Assembly: GCA_047605615.1 (NCBI GenBank)
Contig: JASGFI010000005.1
Location: 1-41,594, forward strand
Origin: Taibaiella sp047605615
GTDB taxonomy: Bacteria; Bacteroidota; Bacteroidia; Chitinophagales; Chitinophagaceae
Direction: 5' to 3'
Length of the DNA stretch: 41,594 bases
Position numbers and translations under genes: made by a program. Below, in pieces: positions 34,695 through 41,594 of this stretch (positions are counted from its first letter, which is position 1; every line of letters starts with the position of its first letter). The notes beneath the pieces were generated by a model that was not told the origin of the DNA, did not search any database, and saw only the letters and a program-made list of their open reading frames with translations.

Positions 34695-35207
34695 ATGGCA
34701 CAAGATGAAAAACGCTTTCTGTTTTTGGTAGATGACGAACCCATACAGAACGAAATGCTGAAAGACTACCTTAATGAGCGTTTCCTTTACGACATCAAAG
34801 TGTACGACAACGGCGAGGAAGCACTGCAAAACATGGGCTTGCACCCGGAAATAGTGATACTCGACTACCACCTCAGCGCACACAGAAAAGATGCGAAAAA
34901 CGGTGTGGAAATCTTGAAGGAGATAAAGGACAAATTTCCGAATGTGCAGGTAATAGTACTGTCGGGGCAAGACAAGATAGACGTGGCCGTGGACACCATC
35001 AAGTATGGCGCCTACGATTACGTGGTAAAAGGCGAGAGCGCTTTTTCTAGAATTGAAAACGTAATCAACAACGCCAGCGAGCTGCACAAGATGCGCACCA
35101 TCAACCGTGGCTACAAGAATACCATCATCTTGCTGTCCATAGTGATACTTTTGATAGTGATAGTCGCTATCTACGTCGTTTGGATTAAGCCCGCCCAAGG
35201 TGGTTGA
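34695..35207 (+). CDS. Response regulator with C-terminal membrane helix
   Basis: A 170-residue protein: a complete receiver domain (acidic pair D13/D14 in LVDDEP, phospho-acceptor D57 in IVILDYHLS, switch S90 in VIVLSG, K112 in YVVKGES), then a short helix and one strong transmembrane segment (about 143-163, ILLSIVILLIVIVAIYVVW) at the C-terminus. There is no DNA-binding or enzymatic output domain. The receiver would thus sit in the cytosol, tail-anchored in the inner membrane. It follows the hybrid kinase by 63 bases and has its own promoter. It may be a membrane-bound sink or a docking partner for a membrane complex; the PorW-like gene upstream makes an envelope machine a plausible target, which is inference only. 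Confidence 0.88.
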   Translation: MAQDEKRFLFLVDDEPIQNEMLKDYLNERFLYDIKVYDNGEEALQNMGLHPEIVILDYHLSAHRKDAKNGVEILKEIKDKFPNVQVIVLSGQDKIDVAVDTIKYGAYDYVVKGESAFSRIENVINNASELHKMRTINRGYKNTIILLSIVILLIVIVAIYVVWIKPAQGG

Positions 35208-35231
35208 TTTTTTTGGATAACCCATAAAGCA

Positions 35232-35269
35232 AAAGGGCTGCCCGCTTTGTTCTTTGTGGGCATCCCTTT
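35232..35269. terminator. Hairpin between convergent response regulator and nadA
   Basis: AAAGGG (35232-35237) pairs with CCCTTT (35264-35269), and GCCC (35240-35243) with GGGC (35258-35261), around a 14-base loop; CTTTG follows on the plus strand. It probably ends transcripts from both sides. Confidence 0.5.
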
Positions 35270-35303
35270 CTTTGTGTATGATTTTTGTCCTTTTGTTGCT
35301 TTG

Positions 35304-36311
35304 CTACAATCCCAGTTGCGCGCTTAGTTCCAACATGCGGTCTATGGGTTTCTTGGCGGCCAGGCGCAGCTCCTCGTCCATCAAAATTTCGGGCAATTCG
35401 TACTTCATGCAGCGGTACAGTTTTTCCAAGGTATTGAGTTTCATGTGCGGGCAGTCGTTGCAGGCGCAATTGTTTTCGGGCGGTGCAGGTATCAGGGTTT
35501 TGCCGGGCGAGTCTTTTTGCATCTGGTGCAATATGCCCGTTTCGGTGGCCACTATGAATTTTTGGCAAGGGTCGGTTTTGGCGAACTTCAATATTTGGGT
35601 GGTGGAGCCTATAAAATCGGCTACTTTCAGCAAAGGCGCCTCGCACTCGGGGTGGGCCAAAATTTTGGCATCGGGGTTTTGTTCTTTCAGGCGTACTATT
35701 TTTTCCAAGGAAAATATTTCGTGCACCATGCAGGCACCGTCCCACAACACCATGTTTCGTCCGGTTACTTTGTTGATGTAGCCGCCAAGGTTTTTGTCCG
35801 GTGCAAATATTATTTTTTGGTCGGCGGGAAGGCTATCTACTATCAACTTGGCGTTGGATGAGGTGCAAATAATGTCGCTCAGGGCCTTGATGCCCGCGCT
35901 GCAGTTTACGTAAGATATTACTATATGGTCGGGGTGTCGCTCTTTGAACTTGGCGAATGCCGGTGGCGGGCAACTGTCGCTCAGCGAACAGCCGGCGTTC
36001 AAATCGGGCAACAGCACCTTTTTGGCGGGGTTCAATATTTTGGCAGTTTCGGCCATGAAATGCACCCCGGCAAACACGATGATGTCGGCATCGGTTTTTT
36101 CTGCTTCCTGCGCCAGCCCCAGGCTGTCGCCTATATAGTCGGCCACGTCTTGTATGTCGGCTTCCTGGTAATAATGCGCCAGCACAACCGCGTTTTTTTC
36201 TTTTTTCAACCGGGCTATTTCTTCAAATAAATCTATGGTGGGGTCTATGTCCACGTCCAAGAAACCTTTGCTGTACAGGTTGGTGCGGGCGGTTGCCATG
36301 TCTGTCGTCAT
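35304..36311 (-). CDS. nadA: Quinolinate synthase
   Basis: Cytosolic [4Fe-4S] enzyme that condenses iminoaspartate with dihydroxyacetone phosphate to quinolinate in de novo NAD synthesis. The 335 residues show the family landmarks LAHYYQ (44-49), IVFAGVHFMAETAKIL, LPDLNAGCSLSDSCP, YVNCSAGIKA, ICTSSNA, the ATETGILHQM stretch and the C-terminal NNCACNDCPHMKLNTLEKL; these contain the three cluster-binding cysteines. The ATG at 36311 is used, with another ATG four codons in. nadB and nadC are not in the window. Convergent with the response regulator gene. Confidence 0.97.
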   Translation of the reverse strand: MTTDMATARTNLYSKGFLDVDIDPTIDLFEEIARLKKEKNAVVLAHYYQEADIQDVADYIGDSLGLAQEAEKTDADIIVFAGVHFMAETAKILNPAKKVLLPDLNAGCSLSDSCPPPAFAKFKERHPDHIVISYVNCSAGIKALSDIICTSSNAKLIVDSLPADQKIIFAPDKNLGGYINKVTGRNMVLWDGACMVHEIFSLEKIVRLKEQNPDAKILAHPECEAPLLKVADFIGSTTQILKFAKTDPCQKFIVATETGILHQMQKDSPGKTLIPAPPENNCACNDCPHMKLNTLEKLYRCMKYELPEILMDEELRLAAKKPIDRMLELSAQLGL

Positions 36312-36481
36312 TTGTGTTTGGCTTTTGTTGGGTACTTGTGTCTGACAATTTTATGACACAAAATTCGGATTTTATTTCGGCATATTGCCCTGCCGCCAAT
36401 CACTATTTTCGGGAAATTAACGGGTTGCTTCCGAAATCAAAATTGCATGGGCCGAAAAAGCAAACCTCCCCATGGCCAAAC

Positions 36482-36514
36482 AACAGCAGCCCGGCAATTT
36501 GCCGGGCTGCTGTT
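36482..36514. terminator. GC-rich hairpin after the DUF3276 gene
   Basis: Perfect 15-bp stem (36482-36496 with 36500-36514) and a three-base loop, 20 bases after the DUF3276 stop on the minus strand. No T-run follows on either strand. Confidence 0.6.
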
Positions 36515-36533
36515 ATGAAAAGTATTCGCTAAA

Positions 36534-36983
36534 TTATAGTTTCCATGCATCCAAACCGCTGTCGTCGTCGGCAGGGTAGCCGGCTCCGGTTTCTTCCACG
36601 GCCGTCTCCATGGGTTCGGCAGTGGCGGTAGCTTCGTTTTGTACGGTAACGGTTGGCGTGTATTCGCCGTCTTCGTATTCATCGTGGTTAAAGGCATCAA
36701 AATCGAAATTGGGCATCAATTCGGTTTTCACGTAATCCACGGTTTCGGTAAGCGCACTCAAAAATTTATTGAAGTCTTCTTTGTAGATGAACATCTTATG
36801 GCGGTCGTAACCATCGTCGTTGAAGCGTTTCTTGCTTTCAGTAATGGTAATGAAGTAATCACTTCCCCTGGTTTCGCGAACATCGAAGAAATAAGTCCTC
36901 CTTTTGCCGGCCTTGATTCTTTTGCTGAAAATGCTCTCTGCATTACGTTTGTCGTCAAATGCTTTGTTGTTGTCGTACGCCAC
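36534..36983 (-). CDS. DUF3276 family protein (PUR-alpha-like)
   Basis: A 149-residue protein. The first 90 residues (SIFSKRIKAGKRRTYFFDVRE, DYFITITESKK, HKMFIYKEDFNKFL) match DUF3276, the bacterial PUR-alpha-like fold present in Bacteroidota and in the Borrelia regulator BpuR, which binds single-stranded DNA and RNA. The last 60 residues are acidic, threonine-rich and low in complexity, an extension likely to be disordered. The start is a GTG (GTG-GCG-TAC), as no ATG is available. It has the best-matching promoter in the window and its own hairpin terminator. A general nucleic-acid-binding role is likely; the exact targets are unknown. Confidence 0.88.
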   Translation of the reverse strand: MAYDNNKAFDDKRNAESIFSKRIKAGKRRTYFFDVRETRGSDYFITITESKKRFNDDGYDRHKMFIYKEDFNKFLSALTETVDYVKTELMPNFDFDAFNHDEYEDGEYTPTVTVQNEATATAEPMETAVEETGAGYPADDDSGLDAWKL

Positions 36984-37020
36984 AAGTCAAAATTTTAAGT
37001 GTTAAATAATTTTAATGGGG

Positions 37021-37051
37021 CAAAAATAGTAAAGTTCCATGGCTAACCAAA
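37021..37051 (-). promoter_or_regulatory. Bacteroidota promoter of the DUF3276 gene
   Basis: On the minus strand TTTG (37048-37051), exactly 19 bases, then TATTTTTG (37021-37028): a perfect match to the consensus, 37 bases before the GTG start. Confidence 0.8.
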
Positions 37052-37124
37052 TTAATTTGTTGTAAAACTTGTGTCACATTTCACGTTTTATAGATTTTTG
37101 GGGGAATATGAGGCACAAACGAAC

Positions 37125-37158
37125 ACGAAAAAACGGCTCGGATTAATCCAAGCCGTTT
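37125..37158 (-). terminator. Rho-independent terminator of sucC
   Basis: Arms 37131-37144 and 37145-37158 pair over 14 bases with one wobble, followed on the minus strand by a T6 run. It lies 24 bases after the sucC stop. Confidence 0.85.
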
Positions 37159-37182
37159 ACCGTCAATTATATACAAAAGAAA

Positions 37183-38400
37183 TTAAGCACTCACTGCCTT
37201 TTGCACCAAATCTGCCGCTTCGCTAAGCAATATGGCCGATTGTACTTTCAGGCCGCTTTCTTCTATCAATTTTTTTGCTTCTTCGGCATTGGTGCCTTGC
37301 AGGCGCACAATAATGGGTATGTCAATGGTACCCAAGTTTTTGTAGGCTTCTATCACACCGGCAGCCACGCGGTCGCAACGTACTATGCCGCCAAATATAT
37401 TGATAAGGATAGCCTTTACGTTGGGGTCTTTCATGATGATGCGGAAACCGGCTTCCACGGTTTGCGCATTGGCGGTACCGCCTACGTCCAAGAAGTTGGC
37501 AGGTTCGCCGCCGGCCAGTTTAATCATGTCCATGGTGGCCATGGCCAAGCCCGCGCCATTTACCATGCAGCCCACGTTGCCGTCCAATTTCACGTAGTTC
37601 AGGTTATGTTCGCCGGCTTCTACTTCCGTTGGGTCTTCCTCGGTTTTGTCGCGCAGGTCTATCAGGTTTTTGTGGCGGATAAGTGCGTTGTCGTCCAAGT
37701 TCATTTTACAATCTACCGCTATTATTTTGTCGTCCGCAGATTTGAACAATGGGTTTATTTCCAACATGGCGCAATCCAAACCGGTGTAGGCATTGTACAA
37801 GTTGGTCACGAATTTTACCATATTCTTGTGCGCTTCGCCGCTCAGTCCCAGGTTGAAAGCTATGTTGCGCGCTTGGAAGCCTTGCAGGGCAAAACCGGGT
37901 TTTACCCATTCCTTGAATATTTTTTCGGGAGTGCTGTGCGCCACCTCCTCTATGTCCATGCCGCCTTCGGTGCTGTACATGATTACGTTTTGCTTCTTGG
38001 CACGATCCAGCAATATGGACAGATAAAACTCCTTGCGTTCGCTGGGGCCGTCGTAATACATGTCCTGCGCTATCAGAATTTTATTTACTTTTTTGCCCGC
38101 TTCGCCGGTTTGAATAGTTACCAACGTATTGCCCAGTATGTTTTTGGCCACTTTCTCCACGTCTTCCGCGCTTTTCACTACTTGTACGCCGTGCTGTTCG
38201 GGTGCTTCTTTTATGGTACCTTTACCGCGGCCGCCGGCATGTATCTGGGCTTTCAACACCGCGAATTTGCTGCCGGTATCTACGGCTATTTGCTTGTAAG
38301 CGTTTACCGCCTCGTCGGCATTTTGTACGGCTATGCCCTCTTGCGTGGGCACGTTATATTGCTTTAGCAGCTCTTTTGCCTGATATTCGTGAAGATTCAT
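37183..38400 (-). CDS. sucC: Succinyl-CoA synthetase (ADP-forming) beta subunit
   Basis: Beta subunit of the TCA-cycle enzyme that interconverts succinyl-CoA and succinate with nucleotide phosphorylation; works with SucD, which is not in the window. The 405 residues start with MNLHEYQAKELL, and have the ATP-grasp region with QIHAGGRGKGTIK and the C-terminal CoA-ligase part with GGTANAQTVEAGF, NIFGGIVRCDRVAAGVIEA and RLQGTNAEEAK. The ATG at 38400 is clearly the start; the frame continues upstream for 47 unrelated codons. It is a single gene with its own terminator, divergent from a glycosyltransferase. Confidence 0.97.
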   Translation of the reverse strand: MNLHEYQAKELLKQYNVPTQEGIAVQNADEAVNAYKQIAVDTGSKFAVLKAQIHAGGRGKGTIKEAPEQHGVQVVKSAEDVEKVAKNILGNTLVTIQTGEAGKKVNKILIAQDMYYDGPSERKEFYLSILLDRAKKQNVIMYSTEGGMDIEEVAHSTPEKIFKEWVKPGFALQGFQARNIAFNLGLSGEAHKNMVKFVTNLYNAYTGLDCAMLEINPLFKSADDKIIAVDCKMNLDDNALIRHKNLIDLRDKTEEDPTEVEAGEHNLNYVKLDGNVGCMVNGAGLAMATMDMIKLAGGEPANFLDVGGTANAQTVEAGFRIIMKDPNVKAILINIFGGIVRCDRVAAGVIEAYKNLGTIDIPIIVRLQGTNAEEAKKLIEESGLKVQSAILLSEAADLVQKAVSA

Positions 38401-38509
38401 TGCTTTAAATAATTTTGGCGAAGATAATGGTAAAATCAAAATTTCTTTATTTTTTTGGGGCGAAAGGGAGATTGATATATTTTTCGGAAAAACTATACGA
38501 ATAGGATAA

Positions 38510-39655
38510 ATGATTTTTGGGTTGTTGGGCGCGGTTTTCATGCTGCCCTATATTGTTCTTTTGCTTGCCTACAAACGAGGCTGGGAAGCGGCTTCGGCAC
38601 CATTGGCCAATGGCCGGCCACATTGCAACAGCTTGACCATAGTAGTGCCCGCCCGCAACGAAGCCAAGGGCATAGCCGATTGCCTGCTATCGCTAATTAG
38701 CAACAACTACCCGGCCGCCCTGCGGGAGATAATATTGATAGACGATTTTTCGGAAGATGAAACAGCCGAAACAGCCGCCCGCATCTTGGCCAACAATAAT
38801 GGCCGTGTGTTGCGGTTGGCTCACTATCTTAGCCCATCGGAACGGCTGAACAGCTATAAAAAAAAGGCACTGGAAATAGCCATCGGCGAAGCAAAGGGCG
38901 ATTGGATAGTAACCACCGATGCCGATTGCCTGTTGCCCGAAAATTGGCTGGCCACCATGAATGCCCAAATAAATGACCAAGTACAATTCATGGCCGCACC
39001 GGTGGATTTTACGCCCGCCAATGCCCGGCGAAATTTGGTTTATTATTTCCAATCGCTCGATTTTATGACCATGCAGGGCATTACCGCGGCAAGTGCCGCG
39101 CTGGATATGGGCAATATGTGCAACGGTGCCAACCTGGCTTTCAGGAAAACGGCCTACGAGGCAGTAAACGGCTATAAGGGCATAGACCACATAGCCTCCG
39201 GCGACGACATGCTGCTGATGTACAAGATAAAAAAACAATTCCCGGCAGGCATACGCTATTTGAAATCGGAAGAAGCCATTGTGCGCACGCCCGCGCAACC
39301 CGATTGGGCATCGTTCCTGAACCAACGCATACGCTGGTCGTCAAAGGCCGATAAATATGACGACAAGAAATTGATATGGGTTTTGGGGCTGGTGTACCTA
39401 TTCAACTTTTATCTGCTGGCATTGTTCTTTGTTGCAATGTGCCGTCCCGGGTTGTGGAAATTTTGGGTAGGCATGGTTTTTGCGAAAACAACAGCGGAAC
39501 TCGCTTTCCTGTATCCGGTAGCAAGATTTTACGGAAAGATAAAGGAACTTTGGGTTTTCCCGTTGTTGCAGCCATTGCATATATTGTACATAGTGTTGGC
39601 CGGTTTTTTGGGTAAATTCGGTACCTATAAATGGAAAGGCAGGAAAGTGAAATAG
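38510..39655 (+). CDS. Membrane glycosyltransferase family 2
   Basis: A 381-residue protein with one N-terminal helix (LLGAVFMLPYIVLLLAY), a GT-A catalytic domain (about 40-270) and two or three C-terminal helices. Motifs are VPARNEAKGI (48-57), LIDDFSED, TTDADCLLPENW with the DxD-type metal site, and LNQRIRWSSKADKY, which carries the QxxRW signature of processive or polymer-forming enzymes. The substrate is unknown; cell-surface polysaccharide or carotenoid/lipid glycosylation are both seen in the family. It is divergent from sucC by 109 bases and is followed 29 bases later by the small anchored protein and mutA, so these may share a transcript. Confidence 0.88.
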   Translation: MIFGLLGAVFMLPYIVLLLAYKRGWEAASAPLANGRPHCNSLTIVVPARNEAKGIADCLLSLISNNYPAALREIILIDDFSEDETAETAARILANNNGRVLRLAHYLSPSERLNSYKKKALEIAIGEAKGDWIVTTDADCLLPENWLATMNAQINDQVQFMAAPVDFTPANARRNLVYYFQSLDFMTMQGITAASAALDMGNMCNGANLAFRKTAYEAVNGYKGIDHIASGDDMLLMYKIKKQFPAGIRYLKSEEAIVRTPAQPDWASFLNQRIRWSSKADKYDDKKLIWVLGLVYLFNFYLLALFFVAMCRPGLWKFWVGMVFAKTTAELAFLYPVARFYGKIKELWVFPLLQPLHILYIVLAGFLGKFGTYKWKGRKVK

Positions 39656-39684
39656 CTTATCTTCACACTGTAAAAAAAATAAAA

Positions 39685-40104
39685 ATGCGCAAAACAATTA
39701 CATTTATCGTACTGGCCATGGCATTGTTCGTGGCGGGCTATGTTTATTTCTCTTATTACAACCGTTTCGACGACGGCGGCCGCGAAGGCGTGCTGTACAG
39801 CTTTTCGCGAAAAGGAAATGTATTGAAAACCTACGAAGGCACCATTTTGCAACCAGGGCTGCGTTCGGCCCGCACGGGTGGCCTCAACACCAACGAGTTC
39901 CATTTTTCCGTAACCGACGAAGCGGTGGCCGACTCGTTGAAAAAATGTGTTGGCAAACAAGTGTTGCTCCATTACGTAAAATACCGCAAGAGCCTGCCCT
40001 GGCGCGGCGAAAACAACAATAACGACAACAAGGAAACCGGCCAATACATAGTGGATCAAATACAGTCGGTAAAAGAGCCGGATGCCGTATATAACAACTT
40101 GTAA
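39685..40104 (+). CDS. Small membrane-anchored protein of unknown function
   Basis: A 139-residue protein with an N-terminal helix (ITFIVLAMALFVAGYVYF) and a small domain with GVLYSFSRKGNVLKTYEG, FHFSVTDEAVADSL and the end-of-domain KYRKSLPWRG. This pattern is a conserved Bacteroidota family that I have seen carried in databases under the misleading name 6-phosphogluconate dehydrogenase; nothing in the sequence supports that activity. The ATG at 39685 is preferred over one 54 bases upstream that overlaps the GT2 gene. The mutA start follows its stop with no gap (TAAATG). Confidence 0.75.
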   Translation: MRKTITFIVLAMALFVAGYVYFSYYNRFDDGGREGVLYSFSRKGNVLKTYEGTILQPGLRSARTGGLNTNEFHFSVTDEAVADSLKKCVGKQVLLHYVKYRKSLPWRGENNNNDNKETGQYIVDQIQSVKEPDAVYNNL

Positions 40105-41376
40105 ATGGAAAACCTCTTTGCCGATTTCCCCGCCGCTACGGCGGCGCAGTGGAAGGCCCGTATAGCAAAAGACCTGAAGGGCATTACCTTCGACCAATTG
40201 ACCTGCACCGACCGCAATGGCTTGCAGGTATGTCCTTTCTACACAAGCGAAGACCTGCCAAAAGCCCCACAACCCACAATTGCCCAAAACGATTGGGCAA
40301 TACTTGCGTCCATTGACGTTGACGAACCCGCATCGGCCAATAAAAAAGCCCTGTTGCAATTGGACAACGGGGCTTCGGGATTGTCATTTGTCCTACATTC
40401 CGATGCCGAACCCGATATATTGTTGCACGAAATAGAACTGCCTTATATCTACGCTCAATTTAAGGTCAAGGGTTCCGTGGCCAAATGGGAAGAAAAACTG
40501 GCGGCACATATCCGAAAACAAGGTTGGCACATTGCTTCGGGTCAATTGGTCGTAACACCCTATCAAGCAGATAGCACCGAAAGTTATGTGGACAGCCTCG
40601 GCAATTTGAGCATCGATGCTTCGGCCTTTCAAAACGCGGGTGCCGCCAGCACTTACGAATTGGCCTGTACCTTGGCCTTGCTCAGCGAACACCTCCACAA
40701 GTTGGACAAGCAAGGCGCATTAACGGCGACAAAATCAATCCAGATTTGCCTTGCTGCCGATACCTTATTTTTTGAGCAGATAGCCAAGCTGCGCGCCTTG
40801 CGGCAGTTGGTACCCATTGTTACGGAAGTGTTTGGCATAAACCCAGGGTTTCATTTGCAGGTTGTCACGTCCAATATCTATCGGTCGCCTTTTGACGCTT
40901 ACAACAATCTGTTGCGCGACACCATAGCCGGTATGGCTGCCGTTATTGGCGGTTGCGACAGCCTGTTCATCGCGCCTTTCGATGAATTTTTGAACGGCGG
41001 AAACGATATCGGTACGCGCTTGGGGCGCAACCAGCAATTATTGTTCAAGGAAGAAAGTTATTTGGATAAGATAGCCGATGCCGCAGCGGGTTCCTACTAC
41101 CTCGAAAACCTTACCGAAGCCATAGCCCGAAAGGCTTTGGATATTTTTAAGGAAATTGAAAAGGCCGGTGGTTTTTGGCAAATATTGCCCGAAATACAGG
41201 GGCAAATAAAGGCACAAAAGGAGGAGTTGGTAGCCGCCTATAAAAATGGCGAAAAAGTGTTGATAGGGGTAAATAAATTTCCAAACCCCAAAGACGAACC
41301 CCGCAAAGGGGAGCAAAAAGCCCACACGGTGGTTTTTGGTTTGCAGCCGTTGTACCTGTGGGAGGAGGTTTTGTGA
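40105..41376 (+). CDS. mutA: Methylmalonyl-CoA mutase small (beta) subunit
   Basis: Non-catalytic partner of the B12-dependent mutase that interconverts methylmalonyl-CoA and succinyl-CoA. At 423 residues it is shorter than the approximately 620 residues of classical small subunits: the barrel-type region is present (AQWKARIAKDLKGITFDQL, GINPGFHLQVVTSNIY, LFIAPFDEFLNGGNDIGTRLGRNQQLLFKEESYLDKIADAAAGSYYLE is recognisable in outline), while the C-terminal cobalamin-like domain is absent. Such short forms are normal in Chitinophagaceae relatives. The large subunit would be expected next, but the following 200 bases hold only repeats. The start directly abuts the previous stop. Confidence 0.9.
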   Translation: MENLFADFPAATAAQWKARIAKDLKGITFDQLTCTDRNGLQVCPFYTSEDLPKAPQPTIAQNDWAILASIDVDEPASANKKALLQLDNGASGLSFVLHSDAEPDILLHEIELPYIYAQFKVKGSVAKWEEKLAAHIRKQGWHIASGQLVVTPYQADSTESYVDSLGNLSIDASAFQNAGAASTYELACTLALLSEHLHKLDKQGALTATKSIQICLAADTLFFEQIAKLRALRQLVPIVTEVFGINPGFHLQVVTSNIYRSPFDAYNNLLRDTIAGMAAVIGGCDSLFIAPFDEFLNGGNDIGTRLGRNQQLLFKEESYLDKIADAAAGSYYLENLTEAIARKALDIFKEIEKAGGFWQILPEIQGQIKAQKEELVAAYKNGEKVLIGVNKFPNPKDEPRKGEQKAHTVVFGLQPLYLWEEVL

Positions 41377-41383
41377 GCAAGTT

Positions 41384-41594
41384 TTGCCCCTACGGGGCAA
41401 TGTTTCGGGTATCGCCATTTTGCTACAAACCTTTTGTCCCTCCGGGACATGAAAAGGAAAATGGATATACCCCGTAGGGGTTTCAGGGTTTGTGGCGGAG
41501 GTATGCGTGTATTGTAGGCGCAACATCCTACAGCCGCCATTGTAAAATAAACAAAGGGCGCAGGTACAAAACCCCGTAGGGGTTCAAGGGTTGT
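41384..41594. repeat. Cluster of four short GC-rich palindromes (REP-like)
   Basis: Four hairpins, each with three-base loops: 41384-41400 (TTGCCCC arms), 41436-41448 (GTCCC arms), 41469-41481 (ACCCC arms) and 41570-41584 (AACCCC arms). All share a CCC/GGG core around TAC, TCC or GTA. A 22-codon open frame (41449-41517) lies between but looks like a by-product of the repeat. The set continues to the window edge. This type of palindrome cluster is common between genes in Bacteroidota. Confidence 0.7.

Noticed and set aside
41449..41517. 22-codon open frame beginning MKRKMD
   Set aside because: Lies between and across palindromes of the repeat cluster; more likely a by-product of the repeat than a gene.

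Overview
The window looks like an ordinary chromosomal stretch of a Bacteroidota bacterium, most likely from the Chitinophagaceae/Chitinophagales side of the phylum. The evidence is the set of lineage-specific genes (IPExxxVDY protein, DUF3276 protein, GH3-like adenylating enzyme, type IX secretion (T9SS) cargo with C-terminal sorting domains, a PorW/SprE-like T9SS protein, the short methylmalonyl-CoA mutase small subunit). In addition, starts show almost no Shine-Dalgarno sequences, and several genes have Bacteroidota-type promoters (TTTG, about 19 bases, TAnnTTTG). No rRNA, tRNA or CRISPR array was seen.

Layout. 1-7.1 kb: an IPExxxVDY protein, dxr and rseP (isoprenoid precursor and envelope-stress protease pair), fabH, a 1-kb repeat-rich gap and a GH3-family enzyme. 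7.4-11 kb: a periplasmic thioredoxin-like protein with a MerR-type regulator, a CorA transporter and an outer-membrane beta-barrel. 11-17 kb: a GT-C membrane glycosyltransferase, a DUF4143 AAA ATPase with a five-copy operator-like array, then a two-gene glycan unit (polyprenyl-phosphate GT2 plus GT-C with TPR). 17.2-20.2 kb: a T9SS cargo island with a shrunken gene, a frameshifted gene and an intact gene. 20.3-27.3 kb: an acyl-CoA synthetase under a FadR-like palindrome, a 151-bp MITE with an 8-bp target duplication, and a four-gene TolC/HlyD/MacB-type tripartite efflux operon on the minus strand. 27.5-35.2 kb: a DUF5648-like repeat protein, the PorW/SprE-like protein, a soluble TPR hybrid histidine kinase with Hpt domain, and a response regulator that ends in a membrane helix. 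35.3-41.4 kb: nadA, DUF3276, sucC, a GT2, a small anchored protein and mutA, followed by a palindromic repeat cluster.

How the genes work together. Housekeeping metabolism (dxr, fabH, nadA, sucC, mutA, acyl-CoA synthetase) is interleaved with envelope functions: T9SS cargo and apparatus, lipid-linked sugar transfer, efflux and an outer-membrane barrel. The most unusual items are the alternating TGACG array before the AAA ATPase, the kinase/membrane-tethered response regulator pair beside a T9SS gene, the decayed T9SS cargo island with an A8 frameshift, the MITE, and the three-copy 30-nt repeat in the fabH-GH3 gap. I see no clear-cut new defence or mobile system; the AAA/DUF4143 locus and the phosphorelay pair are the best candidates for something undescribed.
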